Both the position numbers and the translations under genes were made by a program. DNA of 64,000 bases. Source: Methylococcus capsulatus (GTDB taxonomy: Bacteria; Pseudomonadota; Gammaproteobacteria; Methylococcales; Methylococcaceae). The stretch covers positions 441,501 through 505,500 of the forward strand of contig NZ_CP104311.1 in the NCBI RefSeq assembly GCF_036864975.1. The letters run 5' to 3'. Under the pieces are notes generated by a model that made no database searches, had not been told where the DNA came from, and saw only the letters and a list, made by a program, of their open reading frames with translations. Shown here piece by piece: positions 1-8,202 of this stretch (the first letter of the stretch is position 1; each line of letters starts with the position of its first letter).

Positions 1-115
1 CCGCCCGGACTTCGATCAGGGCATACGGCCGCGCATCGCCCGAAGGCTCGGCACAGTCCCTGCTTGGGGGGAGTACGTTGAACGATCATATCCCCGCCCG
101 CATCCGACCGTCCCC

Positions 116-2728
116 ATGCGTCCTTTAACTTCCCGCGCAGCACTCATCTTAGCCCTTTTGTTCTTGGCCGAAAAAGTTGTGACTGCCGCGGTCGCACCTC
201 CGGCGGCCTCCCAGCAGCGCTGTGTCGCCGCACTCCAGAAAGCCGGGGCAGGTGTGGCCGGCGCGGCGGCCCGCGCTGCACTCCAGTGCGTTAAAGCCTC
301 GGTAGAGGGAAAGCTCGCGGCAGACGGAATCGGCGCATGCCTTGCCGCCCGGACCCCCGAGATCGAGCACGCCAGGGGCAAAACCCTCGCCGCCGCGGCA
401 CGGGAATGCAGCGAGGTGCCGGCATTCGGTCCGGCGAATCCGGAGGACGTCAACGCCGCATTTTCCGAGGCATCTGACATGACCGCCCTGTTCGGCGCCG
501 AGCTTGCCGACGTGCTGGAATCGGGCGGCGACCACGCCACGGCGCGCTGCCAACTGACACTCGCGCAGTCTTTCGCCGCCTTCGTCAGGACCGAGCTGGC
601 CGAGTACCACCGCTGCGTCCGAAAACGCCTGAAGCGGAACCAGGCGAGTACGGCGGCCGATCTGGAAGCCTGCCTGGGTGCCGATTCCCCGCGCCTGCGG
701 AAACTGGAACGAAATGCCATGGACCGCGTTGCCCGCCGCTGTGAAGGGGTCGCCGGGCGCATCGCCTTCCCCAGCCTCTGCGCCAGCCTGCCCGACGGAG
801 AGCCCGGCGCCTGCCTGATCGCTGAGGCCCATTGCAGCGCCTGCACCGCAGTCAAGCAAGCCGACCGCCTGTCCGCCGACTGCCGCAAACGCGGCAACTA
901 TTTTGCGGCCCCCTATTGCGACAGCCGTCCGCAGCGTCATTGGTCAGTCGCGCGGCAATGGAACGAGGAAATCCTGGATGCCATCCGGCTGGACAATCCC
1001 CGTCCCGGCGTCCACGCACGCAACCTTTTCCATCTCTCGCTCGCGATGTACGACGCGTGGACGGCCTATGGCGGCGAGTCAAAGCCTTATCTCACGGCTG
1101 AACATCCCGCATCCACGGATATCGAGCATGACCGCAGAATCGCCATCAGCTATGCGGCCTACCGGCTCCTGTCCCGGCGCTACTCGGAAAAACTCGCCCT
1201 GGGCTCTGTGACTTCGCAGGCCCGCTTCGATTCCCGCATGGCCAGGCTGGGCCTGGACCCCGGCTTTACCGACACCGCCGGAAACACGCCCGCCGCGCTG
1301 GGAAACCGGATCGCCGCGGCGGTGCTCGCCTTCGGCGACCGGGACGGCGCCGGCGAAGCCGCCAACTACCAGGACCTCACCTATACGCCGGTGAACAAGC
1401 CCTTGATCGTGAAGCTGCCGGGGATAGACCTCACCGATCCCTCGGACCCCGGCTACCACCTCGATCCCAATCGCTGGCAGCCGCTTGCCCTGGACAAGAC
1501 CGTTTCCCAGAACGGAATTCCGTTGCCCGGCAAGGTCCAGACGTTCATCGGATCACAATGGGGCGGAGTGATTCCCTTCGCCCTCCCGGATGCCGCCACG
1601 GCGGAAGCGCTTTACGATCCCGGCCCGCCGCCCCGGCTCGGCGGCGAGGGAGATGCGGAATACAAGGCGCAGGCGCTCCGCGTGATCGAGCTGGCCAGCC
1701 AACTGGCGGCGGACGACGGGGCGACGATGGACATCTCGCCCGCGTCCCTCGGCAACAACCCGCTTGGCTCGAACGAGGGGACGGGCCATCCCGTCAATCC
1801 GGCGACCGGCCAGCCCTACACGCCGCAGGTCGTCCCGCGCGGCGATTTCGGACGATTGGTTGCTGAATTCTGGGCGGACGGACCGCATTCGGAGACCCCG
1901 CCCGGCCACTGGAACGCCATCGCCAATGCCGTTGCGGACTCGCCCGGGTTCCCACGCCGTATCGGCGGCGCCGGCCCGGAACTCGACCCGCTGGAATGGG
2001 ACGTGAAGACCTATTTCGCCCTCAACGGCGCGCTTCATGACGCCGCCATCGCCTGCTGGGGCAGCAAGCGGAAGTACGACGGCGTGCGCCCGATCACCAT
2101 GATCCGCTATATGGCCAAGAAGGGTCAGTCGTCCGACCCGTCCCTGCCCTCCTACAGCCCGCAGGGACTGCCGCTCAAGCCCGGCCTGGTCGAACTCATC
2201 ACCCCGGAAACCGCGGCTCCGGGCGGACGTCATGCGGAACTGGTCTCCGCCGAAACCGGCGGCAGGATCGGCGACGTCGCCGTGCTGTCATGGCCGGGCA
2301 GCCCGCCCGATCCCCAAACCCAGGTCAGCGGGGTGCACTGGGTCCTGGGCACCGCTTGGCTGCCTTATCAGCGCAGGACTTTCGTCACACCCGCCTTTCC
2401 CGGCTACATTTCGGGTCACAGCACCTTCAGCCGGGCAGCTGCCGAAGTGCTGGCGGCGCTTACCGGCAGCCCCTACTTTCCGGGGGGGCTGATGGAGTTC
2501 GCCGCACGAAAAGACAACTATCTCATCCACGAACGCGGACCTTCCGTCGACCTGCGGCTGCAATGGGCGAGCTACTTCGATGCCGCTGACCAGGCCGGGC
2601 AATCCAGACTGTGGGGCGGGATTCACGTCGAGGCGGATGACTTCGCCGGACGCAGGATAGGTCAACAGGTCGGCCGCAAAGCCTTCGCCAAGGCGATGGA
2701 ATATTTCGGCGGAGCAGCAGACCGGTAG
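116..2728 (+). CDS. Exported vanadium-dependent haloperoxidase/PAP2-type protein with Cys-repeat N-terminus
   Basis: This 870-residue protein starts with a signal peptide (about residues 1-25). Its C-terminal half carries the vanadate-binding pattern of vanadium haloperoxidases and PAP2 acid phosphatases: K651 and R658 (motif KRKYDGVRP), S766-G767-H768 (YISGHSTF), R831 and H837 (RLWGGIHVEADD). The K-to-R gap of 7 and R-to-H gap of 6 match fungal vanadium chloroperoxidase. The N-terminal 35-300 residues are cysteine-rich and look like two tandem copies of an alpha-helical unit with about four cysteines, a pattern I associate with exported proteins of deltaproteobacteria. It is probably periplasmic or extracellular, oxidising halide with peroxide or hydrolysing phosphate esters; the sequence alone does not separate the two. 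It stands alone, followed by a 336-base gap. Confidence 0.82.
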   Translation: MRPLTSRAALILALLFLAEKVVTAAVAPPAASQQRCVAALQKAGAGVAGAAARAALQCVKASVEGKLAADGIGACLAARTPEIEHARGKTLAAAARECSEVPAFGPANPEDVNAAFSEASDMTALFGAELADVLESGGDHATARCQLTLAQSFAAFVRTELAEYHRCVRKRLKRNQASTAADLEACLGADSPRLRKLERNAMDRVARRCEGVAGRIAFPSLCASLPDGEPGACLIAEAHCSACTAVKQADRLSADCRKRGNYFAAPYCDSRPQRHWSVARQWNEEILDAIRLDNPRPGVHARNLFHLSLAMYDAWTAYGGESKPYLTAEHPASTDIEHDRRIAISYAAYRLLSRRYSEKLALGSVTSQARFDSRMARLGLDPGFTDTAGNTPAALGNRIAAAVLAFGDRDGAGEAANYQDLTYTPVNKPLIVKLPGIDLTDPSDPGYHLDPNRWQPLALDKTVSQNGIPLPGKVQTFIGSQWGGVIPFALPDAATAEALYDPGPPPRLGGEGDAEYKAQALRVIELASQLAADDGATMDISPASLGNNPLGSNEGTGHPVNPATGQPYTPQVVPRGDFGRLVAEFWADGPHSETPPGHWNAIANAVADSPGFPRRIGGAGPELDPLEWDVKTYFALNGALHDAAIACWGSKRKYDGVRPITMIRYMAKKGQSSDPSLPSYSPQGLPLKPGLVELITPETAAPGGRHAELVSAETGGRIGDVAVLSWPGSPPDPQTQVSGVHWVLGTAWLPYQRRTFVTPAFPGYISGHSTFSRAAAEVLAALTGSPYFPGGLMEFAARKDNYLIHERGPSVDLRLQWASYFDAADQAGQSRLWGGIHVEADDFAGRRIGQQVGRKAFAKAMEYFGGAADR

Positions 2729-3064
2729 GCCCGCCCCAAACGGATGACACAGGCCGTTCCCCTAAACGAAACCGGGGTACCCCGCAAACCCGCCGTGGGG
2801 AGGGACCGATAGCCCGGAGAGACTATCCTCCCTGGCTGAGCAAGATTCGCTTCCCGCTCAAGGGGGTTGAAAATACAAAACCTTAGCGCTGAGCGGCGGG
2901 CAACGCCCGGCGGTCCGTATGGCATCTCGCCGGCCACCTCCGCAATATGCCTAATCTCCGCTTTCCGCAGGTCCGGCCGGAAAGCGGGGAAGCGGTTGAG
3001 AATCCGACTCCCCCATGCAAAACTGTATTCCTATCCCCTTCTTTTATTGGCGACCGCTAGAGCG
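2729..3064. other. Intergenic region with palindromes
   Basis: No convincing gene lies in this 336-base stretch. It holds a perfect 12-base palindrome, CGGGGTACCCCG, at 2773-2784, and a GATAG/CTATC hairpin around 2808-2827. Either could belong to transcript termination after the haloperoxidase gene or to an upstream control region for the toxin-antitoxin genes, but neither has a T-tract. I see no repeat shared with the rest of the window. Confidence 0.4.
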
Positions 3065-3292
3065 ATGGAAGCCCCGGAATTCTCTTTATCGCGACTTACC
3101 CACGCGCAAAAACTCGAACTCATGGAACGCCTCTGGGCGGATCTGACTCAAGCAGACCCGTCCTTCGATTCCCCCCATGGGCATGAGCCCATCCTGCGGG
3201 ATCGTGAAGCGGCTTTGGCCGGGGGGACAATGGGCGTGTCCGATTGGGAAGAGGCCAAGGAAAGAATCCGCCGAAACGTCGCGTGCAAGTAA
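3065..3292 (+). CDS. Addiction-module antitoxin, TIGR02574 type
   Basis: A 75-residue protein beginning MEAPEFSLSRLTHAQKLEL and containing the run LMERLWADL, typical of the small antitoxins (TIGR02574/PF09720) paired with RelE/ParE toxins. These act in the cytoplasm by binding the toxin and usually repress their own promoter. I chose the ATG at 3065 because the N-terminus then matches the family; the reading frame extends further upstream without family likeness. It overlaps the next gene by 10 bases, as expected for a toxin-antitoxin operon. The partner toxin carries an in-frame stop, so this antitoxin is probably an orphan. Confidence 0.75.
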   Translation: MEAPEFSLSRLTHAQKLELMERLWADLTQADPSFDSPHGHEPILRDREAALAGGTMGVSDWEEAKERIRRNVACK

Positions 3293-3579
3293 AAATTCTC
3301 GCCGCTGCCGCAAGCGATCTCGAAGAAGGGTATCGCTTCTAGGAGCGGCGTTCGCCGGGTCTGGGACCGTACTTTCTCGACTCGCTCTATGCGGATATCG
3401 ACTCCCTGGTTTTTTACGGGGGCATGCATCGCATCGTGTTCGGCTATCACAGACTCATTGCCAAGCGATTTCCGTTTGCCGTCTATTATCGGCTTATCGA
3501 GGAAACCGTCCTGGTCATGGCGGTATTGGATTGTCGCCGCGATCCCAATTGGACAAGAAAGCGGCTCGCGCCGAACTGA
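3283..3579 (+). pseudogene. RelE/ParE-family toxin interrupted by one nonsense codon
   Basis: Starting at the GTG at 3283, inside the end of the antitoxin gene, one frame reads through 98 codons of a recognisable RelE/ParE toxin to the TGA at 3577. The family features include PGLGPYFLDSL, HRIVFGYHRL and a C-terminal VLDCRRDPNWTRKRL. The only defect is a TAG at 3340-3342, codon 20, in the stretch GYRF-stop-ERRSPGLG. Relatives as I remember them have a tyrosine there, so a single TAC/TAT-to-TAG change would explain it. There is no frameshift and the rest is well conserved, which suggests a recent loss. Suppression of the stop or a sequencing error cannot be excluded. Confidence 0.75.
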
Positions 3580-3647
3580 GGCCGGGTCGTGCTACAAAAA
3601 CCTGTAGTCCTAAATCCACCAGTTGCGGGGAGTATGAAAGGCCGCCA

Positions 3648-3726
3648 ACCCTCATCCCTGGCCCTCTCCCGCGGGGAGAAGGGAGCAGAACCCCTCTCCC
3701 ACTGGGAAAGGGGTAGGGGTGAGGGT
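3648..3726. repeat. REP-like inverted repeat between genes
   Basis: The segment starts ACCCTCATCCCTGGCC and ends GGGGTAGGGGTGAGGGT. It contains CCCTCTCCC...GGGAGAAGGG and CCCCTCTCCCACTGGGAAAGGGG, so it can fold into nested hairpins and its two ends are complementary. Elements of this wording (blocks of CTCTCCC and GGGAGAG) are common intergenic palindromes in many proteobacteria. It lies in the 316-base gap between the broken toxin gene and the end of the multihaem cytochrome gene; nothing else is evident there. Confidence 0.6.
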
Positions 3727-3895
3727 GCAACCACGGGGGACTTGGGTTTGAAGTTGCTCACACTCATCCAGCTGCTTGTTCTAGGATTGCCGGCTGTTCC
3801 GTCTCGCGAATCGCAACGAAGGATGGGAGAAGCCGGCAAGACAAGCGGGGCATCACTGCCCCGCTATTGACCTGGAACCGAATCGCCTGTGGATT

Positions 3896-6800
3896 TTAAC
3901 GCCCCGGCGCCCCCTTGAAGCTGGTCTCCAGGCTGTGGCAGGTGTCGCAGCCGATCGGCGTGCCGGCGGCCACTTTGACGACCTTGGCCTTGAACCCAGC
4001 CTTCTTCAGCTTCTTGGCGTCGAAGCCGCGGAAGTCGAATACCCGGTCCACCGGCGTCTTGGACAGACGCGTCCCTTTGTGATCATTGCCGTGGCAGGCG
4101 GCGCACTGATCTTCGCCATTCGCGCCCGCCATCTTGGCGTAGTCGTTGTGCCAGCCGCCGTAGGTCGTGCCGTCGCTGTTGGCGACGTCGCCTTCGGCCT
4201 GCTTCCACCAGTTCGGATCGTTGACCGGATGCATGTCGTGCGGTCCGCCCAGGATGCCTGGCTTGGCGTGGCCGCTGTACTGCCCGCCGTCCAGGTCTTC
4301 CAGCTTGGCGAACGAATCCGCCGTGTGGCAGACGTTACACTCCAGGATGGGACCGGTGTGGCCCTGAAGCTGCAGCGCGGTCACGTTCTCGTTGGCGCCG
4401 GGCTCCTTGATCGGCCAGATGGCATGGGTCGAGCCGTGGCAGGCCGCGCAGGGCACCTTGCCGTGGGTGTCCAGGCTCTTTCGGAACAAGGGCAGATCGT
4501 AGCTCTTGTCCACCCGGTTCATGTCCCAGTCGAGATAGTTGAACGCGATCTTTGCACTGTTGACGGCGAACCGCGGATTCTCCGGCAACAGCGGCGTGGC
4601 CGCGGGGTCGGCGGGATCGTAGGCCAGCTTGCGCACCGCTTCGTTTCCGTTGCCGGTATGGCAGGAGCCGCAGTTCGGCTGATCGAGGTAGTCGACCCGA
4701 TGCACCGGAGTCGGATTGCCCTGTTCATCGAGCTTGGTGGGATCGACCAGTTCGCCCTTGGCGTTCCTCGGCTGGTCACCCTGAGCCTTCTTGGGGAAGA
4801 CGTTCCCCACCGCCAGCATGTCGCCGTGGCAGTCCGCGCACTGGACCCCGGCGCTGTACATAGGGTCGTGATAGCCCTTCTGGCTGGCGCCCACGTGGCA
4901 TTTCAGGCAGTTCTGCTCCATGGCCACCTTGTTGCCCTGCTTGTCCACGACCGGGAACAGCGAGTTGGGGTTGGTCTTGCCCGTCCCCTGGTCGTCCCAC
5001 ATCAGCGGCCGGCCCAGGGCATCGCGGATCACCTTGCCCTGGCCGTCCACCTGGATGCGGCCGTGGAAACGGTGTTCGGAAGGCCCGTATTCCAGTCCGT
5101 CCCAGTTGGTGGTGCCGTAGCCGCATTCGTTCAGATAGGCGGATTGGTGGCACCATTGGCAGGGTTCGGGCGCCTTGAACTGCTTGATGTAGCGCAGGCC
5201 GTTCTCCCAGGGGTGATCGTTCCCTTCGCCGGCGATGCCATCACCATCGGGGTCCCAGTCGTCCAGCAATGCGCCGGTGCGGTCCTCCAGCTCCATGAAG
5301 GCATGAATCGCGTACTGGTTCCAAAAGGCTTCACTCTCCTTTTCTTCCAGGCTCTTGGGGTTGGAATTCATGTAGTCGGGGAAATATTCCACTCGCGGAT
5401 TCTGTTCTCCGGCCAGCAATACCTTGTTGCCGTAGCCATCGAAAACGGGATTGCCCGACGCGTCCTTTTTCTGCGGCCGCAGATAGCGTTTGACAGTGGG
5501 GTCGGCACCGATGCCGCCATAGACGTGGCATTCGCTGCAGCGCACATCCTTGGCGGTATTGAACGCGACGTCCGTGGCCGCGGCGGTCTGTCCGGTGGAT
5601 TTGCTCCTGGCCTCCACCCGCATCACCGGGAAGGGATTGACCCGGCCCTGGTCATCCATGTCGGTCAAAGGTATTCCCAGTGCCAGGAAGGCCTGGGTAT
5701 CCGCCTCGCGGGTCGGGAACGCCTGCGGCGTGTTGGCCTGGTAAGGATTGTCCTTACCCGGCATGAGACCGCCCTTGAAATTATCCTTGTCGGCAGGGTT
5801 GCCGGTCATCCGGGTCTCGAACTTGCCGGTGAGATAGCCTTCGTCCGGCACCGAATTGCGGGCCAGGTACCAGGTCCAGTCGGCACCTTGCCCCCACATG
5901 TCGGGAAAGGCAGCGTTCAATATCTTGGTGATGGTGGGCGGCTCCTTCCACAAGGGCGAAACCGTCGGCGTTTTCTCGTCAACCGTCCAGAACGGCTCGT
6001 AGCCTGCCGTGGTCTCCCAGCCTTCCTGGGCCTCCCACATGTCGGTCTTCCTGATCTGGGCCTGGCCGAAGGAAGAATCGACCGGATAGTTCCGGCTGGT
6101 GCTGTTGATGGAATCGGCCCCGACGGGATCGGCGGGATTCACCGCAGCCGAATAGAAGAGTTCATAGGCGTCCGCCTCGACGTTCAAGGGCTGGCGCGCC
6201 TTGGTGTACGCGATGGCATTGAGATGGAAGAAACCGGGCCAGGGGTTGCCCGCATCCAGGTTCATGACGCCCTGCCCCATCGCCGCGCTGTGCGCGAAAG
6301 GGAGGACCACGACGTCGCCGGCCTTGCCCTCCAGCTCGCTGCCAAATTTGGGGGCCGCCTGCACCGAGGCCGCCGCGAGGGACGCCGCTGCCGGCGGAGC
6401 GGCCGGCGCCTGGCCGACGCTGACGGCTATCGAATCTTCGCATCGGCGCCCCAATGCGTCGGTCGCCACGAAGCGGACCCGATAAATGCCATGATCGCGG
6501 ACGAAAGTCGCGTGTTCGCCGACCGAGCCGGATTGGGCCAGTGTGCCGGCAGGGAAACCCATGGCACCGCCGCCGAAATCCCACTCGTACTTGAACGGTA
6601 AGGCAGCCGGGTCCTTGGCTGTGGCGGTGGCTTCGAAATGGGTCTCCACGCCGACCTGGACCACAGTACCCTGCCCCGGACTGACGATGCTGCAGACAGG
6701 CACGCCGGCGCAGGATTTGGGCGCCCCCTTCACCGGCTTGATCGCCTCGGTGTCGCCGGACTGAACCCTCACCGCGCAAGGGACGCCCGCCAAGTCCTGG

Positions 6801-7069
6801 CGGCTGAGCGTCAACGCGAAACTGCCGCCCTGGCCGCTGCCCAGGCGCCGGCCATTGATGTCGTAGATCTCGATGGCGCCACTGCCGCCCTTGGCCTTGC
6901 CGGCGATCGTCAGGGTGCCGGCCTTGTCCGACCAGGCCGCTTTGGCGACCTTGATCTTGGCCGCGGCCGAGACCGCTTGCGGCGCCAGCGCCACGGCCAG
7001 TGCGAGCAGCGGAACTCCGAAGAGGCGCCGGGCAGGATGCGTCTCCGTAGCAGGATGAGGGGTATTCAT
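3896..7069 (-). CDS. Exported nine-haem c-type cytochrome with N-terminal Ig/PKD-like domains
   Basis: A 1057-residue protein with nine CxxCH haem-attachment motifs: CSECH, CQWCH, CLKCH, CADCH, CGSCH, CAACH, CNVCH, CAACH and CDTCH. They occupy roughly the last 550 residues. The start at 7069 has a strong ribosome site (CCGGAGGAACC) and gives a signal peptide ending near VSAAA; a longer open frame upstream lacks both. After the signal come a small beta domain (KIKVAKAAWSDKAGTLTIAG) and a PKD-like domain (YEWDFGGG about residue 185), as in surface proteins. Large multihaem cytochromes of this kind are known on the outer surface of Methylococcus; electron transfer at or outside the outer membrane is my inference. 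The ccm genes start about 500 bases away on the other strand. Confidence 0.85.
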   Translation of the reverse strand: MNTPHPATETHPARRLFGVPLLALAVALAPQAVSAAAKIKVAKAAWSDKAGTLTIAGKAKGGSGAIEIYDINGRRLGSGQGGSFALTLSRQDLAGVPCAVRVQSGDTEAIKPVKGAPKSCAGVPVCSIVSPGQGTVVQVGVETHFEATATAKDPAALPFKYEWDFGGGAMGFPAGTLAQSGSVGEHATFVRDHGIYRVRFVATDALGRRCEDSIAVSVGQAPAAPPAAASLAAASVQAAPKFGSELEGKAGDVVVLPFAHSAAMGQGVMNLDAGNPWPGFFHLNAIAYTKARQPLNVEADAYELFYSAAVNPADPVGADSINSTSRNYPVDSSFGQAQIRKTDMWEAQEGWETTAGYEPFWTVDEKTPTVSPLWKEPPTITKILNAAFPDMWGQGADWTWYLARNSVPDEGYLTGKFETRMTGNPADKDNFKGGLMPGKDNPYQANTPQAFPTREADTQAFLALGIPLTDMDDQGRVNPFPVMRVEARSKSTGQTAAATDVAFNTAKDVRCSECHVYGGIGADPTVKRYLRPQKKDASGNPVFDGYGNKVLLAGEQNPRVEYFPDYMNSNPKSLEEKESEAFWNQYAIHAFMELEDRTGALLDDWDPDGDGIAGEGNDHPWENGLRYIKQFKAPEPCQWCHQSAYLNECGYGTTNWDGLEYGPSEHRFHGRIQVDGQGKVIRDALGRPLMWDDQGTGKTNPNSLFPVVDKQGNKVAMEQNCLKCHVGASQKGYHDPMYSAGVQCADCHGDMLAVGNVFPKKAQGDQPRNAKGELVDPTKLDEQGNPTPVHRVDYLDQPNCGSCHTGNGNEAVRKLAYDPADPAATPLLPENPRFAVNSAKIAFNYLDWDMNRVDKSYDLPLFRKSLDTHGKVPCAACHGSTHAIWPIKEPGANENVTALQLQGHTGPILECNVCHTADSFAKLEDLDGGQYSGHAKPGILGGPHDMHPVNDPNWWKQAEGDVANSDGTTYGGWHNDYAKMAGANGEDQCAACHGNDHKGTRLSKTPVDRVFDFRGFDAKKLKKAGFKAKVVKVAAGTPIGCDTCHSLETSFKGAPGR

Positions 7070-7576
7070 GGTTCCTCCGGGATTCTTGTTGTCGTGTGCG
7101 GCGCCGTGGCAAAGACGCGCAGCCGTAACGGAACGTGCAACAATCGAGCCAGCCAAAATACTCCATCAAAACATGGACAAGGGTGATCACGATTCCGCCG
7201 ATCGCGCGATTTCACTGACCATGTGAGTCATTACGCGCACGAGATCGCCGGCAAGTCTGAGCGAGACTGGAGCTTTCGGACTGCGGTATCTGACGCAGAA
7301 CTCAGGGCAGATCACACACACTGGAAACGGTCGCGCCCGTCCGCTCGATCTCGGCAAGGCCCTTGCCACGCCGTCGTGGGCCGGCAAGAGGAAGCGGCGG
7401 CCCGATTTGTGCTTCATTCTTGGGCGTTCCAGCAAACGCTCAACTCCCGGCCCCACGGGAAAGGAACGGCGCCATCCGGCACCGTTCCATTTCTCCGGTA
7501 GCCGCTGAACTCGCCCTTGCCGTAACATATCGTGTCGATCCCAATCAGCCCTTCATCCGAGGCCTTCCTCAAGCAC
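7070..7576. promoter_or_regulatory. Divergent intergenic region between cytochrome and ccm genes
   Basis: About 500 bases separate the leftward cytochrome gene from the rightward ccm genes, so both promoters should lie here. I could not pick out -10/-35 boxes with confidence. A stem-loop lies at 7463-7488 (GGAACGGCGCC, loop ATCC, GGCACCGTTCC; one G-T wobble), about 90 bases before ccmD. It has no long T-tract and could be a weak terminator or a leader structure. Open frames on either strand here do not resemble a protein, and no remnant of ccmC is visible. Confidence 0.4.
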
Positions 7577-7744
7577 ATGAATTTTCAAGAGTTCTTCCAT
7601 ATGGGTGGCTACGCCGTCTACGTGTGGACTTCCTATGGCCTGTGTTTCGCCGTACTCGCCTTCAACCTGATCGCTCCGCTGCGCCGGAAAAACGAACTGC
7701 TGAAAAGCCTTCGCCGCCAGTTGAAGCCGGAGTCCCGCCGATGA
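7577..7744 (+). CDS. ccmD: Cytochrome c maturation protein CcmD
   Basis: A 55-residue single-span membrane protein. The start MNFQEFFHMGGYAVYVW matches the family pattern (short N-terminus, GGYA.YVW.SYG, one transmembrane helix, then a basic tail RRKNELLKSLRRQ). An in-frame ATG 45 bases upstream (7532) would add 15 residues that do not look like CcmD. CcmD assists release of holo-CcmE from the CcmABC haem exporter. Its TGA overlaps the ATG of ccmE (ATGA), so the operon is translationally coupled. Unusually, ccmABC are not immediately upstream. Confidence 0.85.
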   Translation: MNFQEFFHMGGYAVYVWTSYGLCFAVLAFNLIAPLRRKNELLKSLRRQLKPESRR

Positions 7745-8202
7745 TGACGCCGCGGCAAAGACGTATGATGTGGGTGGCTCTGATGGTGGCGGGCGTCTCC
7801 CTCGCCGCTTTCTTCGCCCTCACGGCGTTCCAGAAGAATCTCCTTTATTTCTACACGCCCTCCCAGATCGCCTCCGGCGAAGCCCCGAAGGGTTATCCGT
7901 TCCGCCTCGGCGGGCTGGTGGTCAAGGACAGCGTGAAGCGTGAACCGGACAGCCTGACCGTGCGCTTCGAGGTGTCCGACGGCCCAAACGCGGTACCGGT
8001 GCTCTATACCGGCATTCTTCCCGACCTGTTCCGGGAGGGCCAGGGCATCATCGCCGTGGGCCAGATCGACGATGGCGGCACTTTCCAGGCGACCGAGGTG
8101 CTGGCCAAGCACGATGAGAATTACATGCCGCCCGAAGTCGCCGAATCCCTGAAGAAGAACGGCCAGCTCCCCGCCGACTACTCGGAGTACCAGAAAAAAT
8201 GA
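7741..8202 (+). CDS. ccmE: Periplasmic haem chaperone CcmE
   Basis: A 153-residue protein with an N-terminal membrane anchor (about residues 10-30) and the beta-barrel haem-binding domain. The haem-ligating motif LAKHDENY is present: H124 is the histidine that binds haem covalently and Y128 the axial ligand in the family. CcmE takes haem from the CcmC/CcmD complex and passes it to CcmF. Both ends overlap neighbours by ATGA, with ccmD and with ccmF. Length and motif are normal. Confidence 0.95.
   Translation: MMTPRQRRMMWVALMVAGVSLAAFFALTAFQKNLLYFYTPSQIASGEAPKGYPFRLGGLVVKDSVKREPDSLTVRFEVSDGPNAVPVLYTGILPDLFREGQGIIAVGQIDDGGTFQATEVLAKHDENYMPPEVAESLKKNGQLPADYSEYQKK

Noticed and set aside
3935..6601. 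Very long open frame (888 codons) on the plus strand
   Set aside because: It is antisense to the multihaem cytochrome, is rich in Val, Arg and Gly, and has no motif or ribosome site; long antisense frames are expected at this GC content.
7187..7528. 113-codon minus-strand frame between the cytochrome and ccm genes
   Set aside because: No ribosome site, no family likeness, and composition typical of chance frames.
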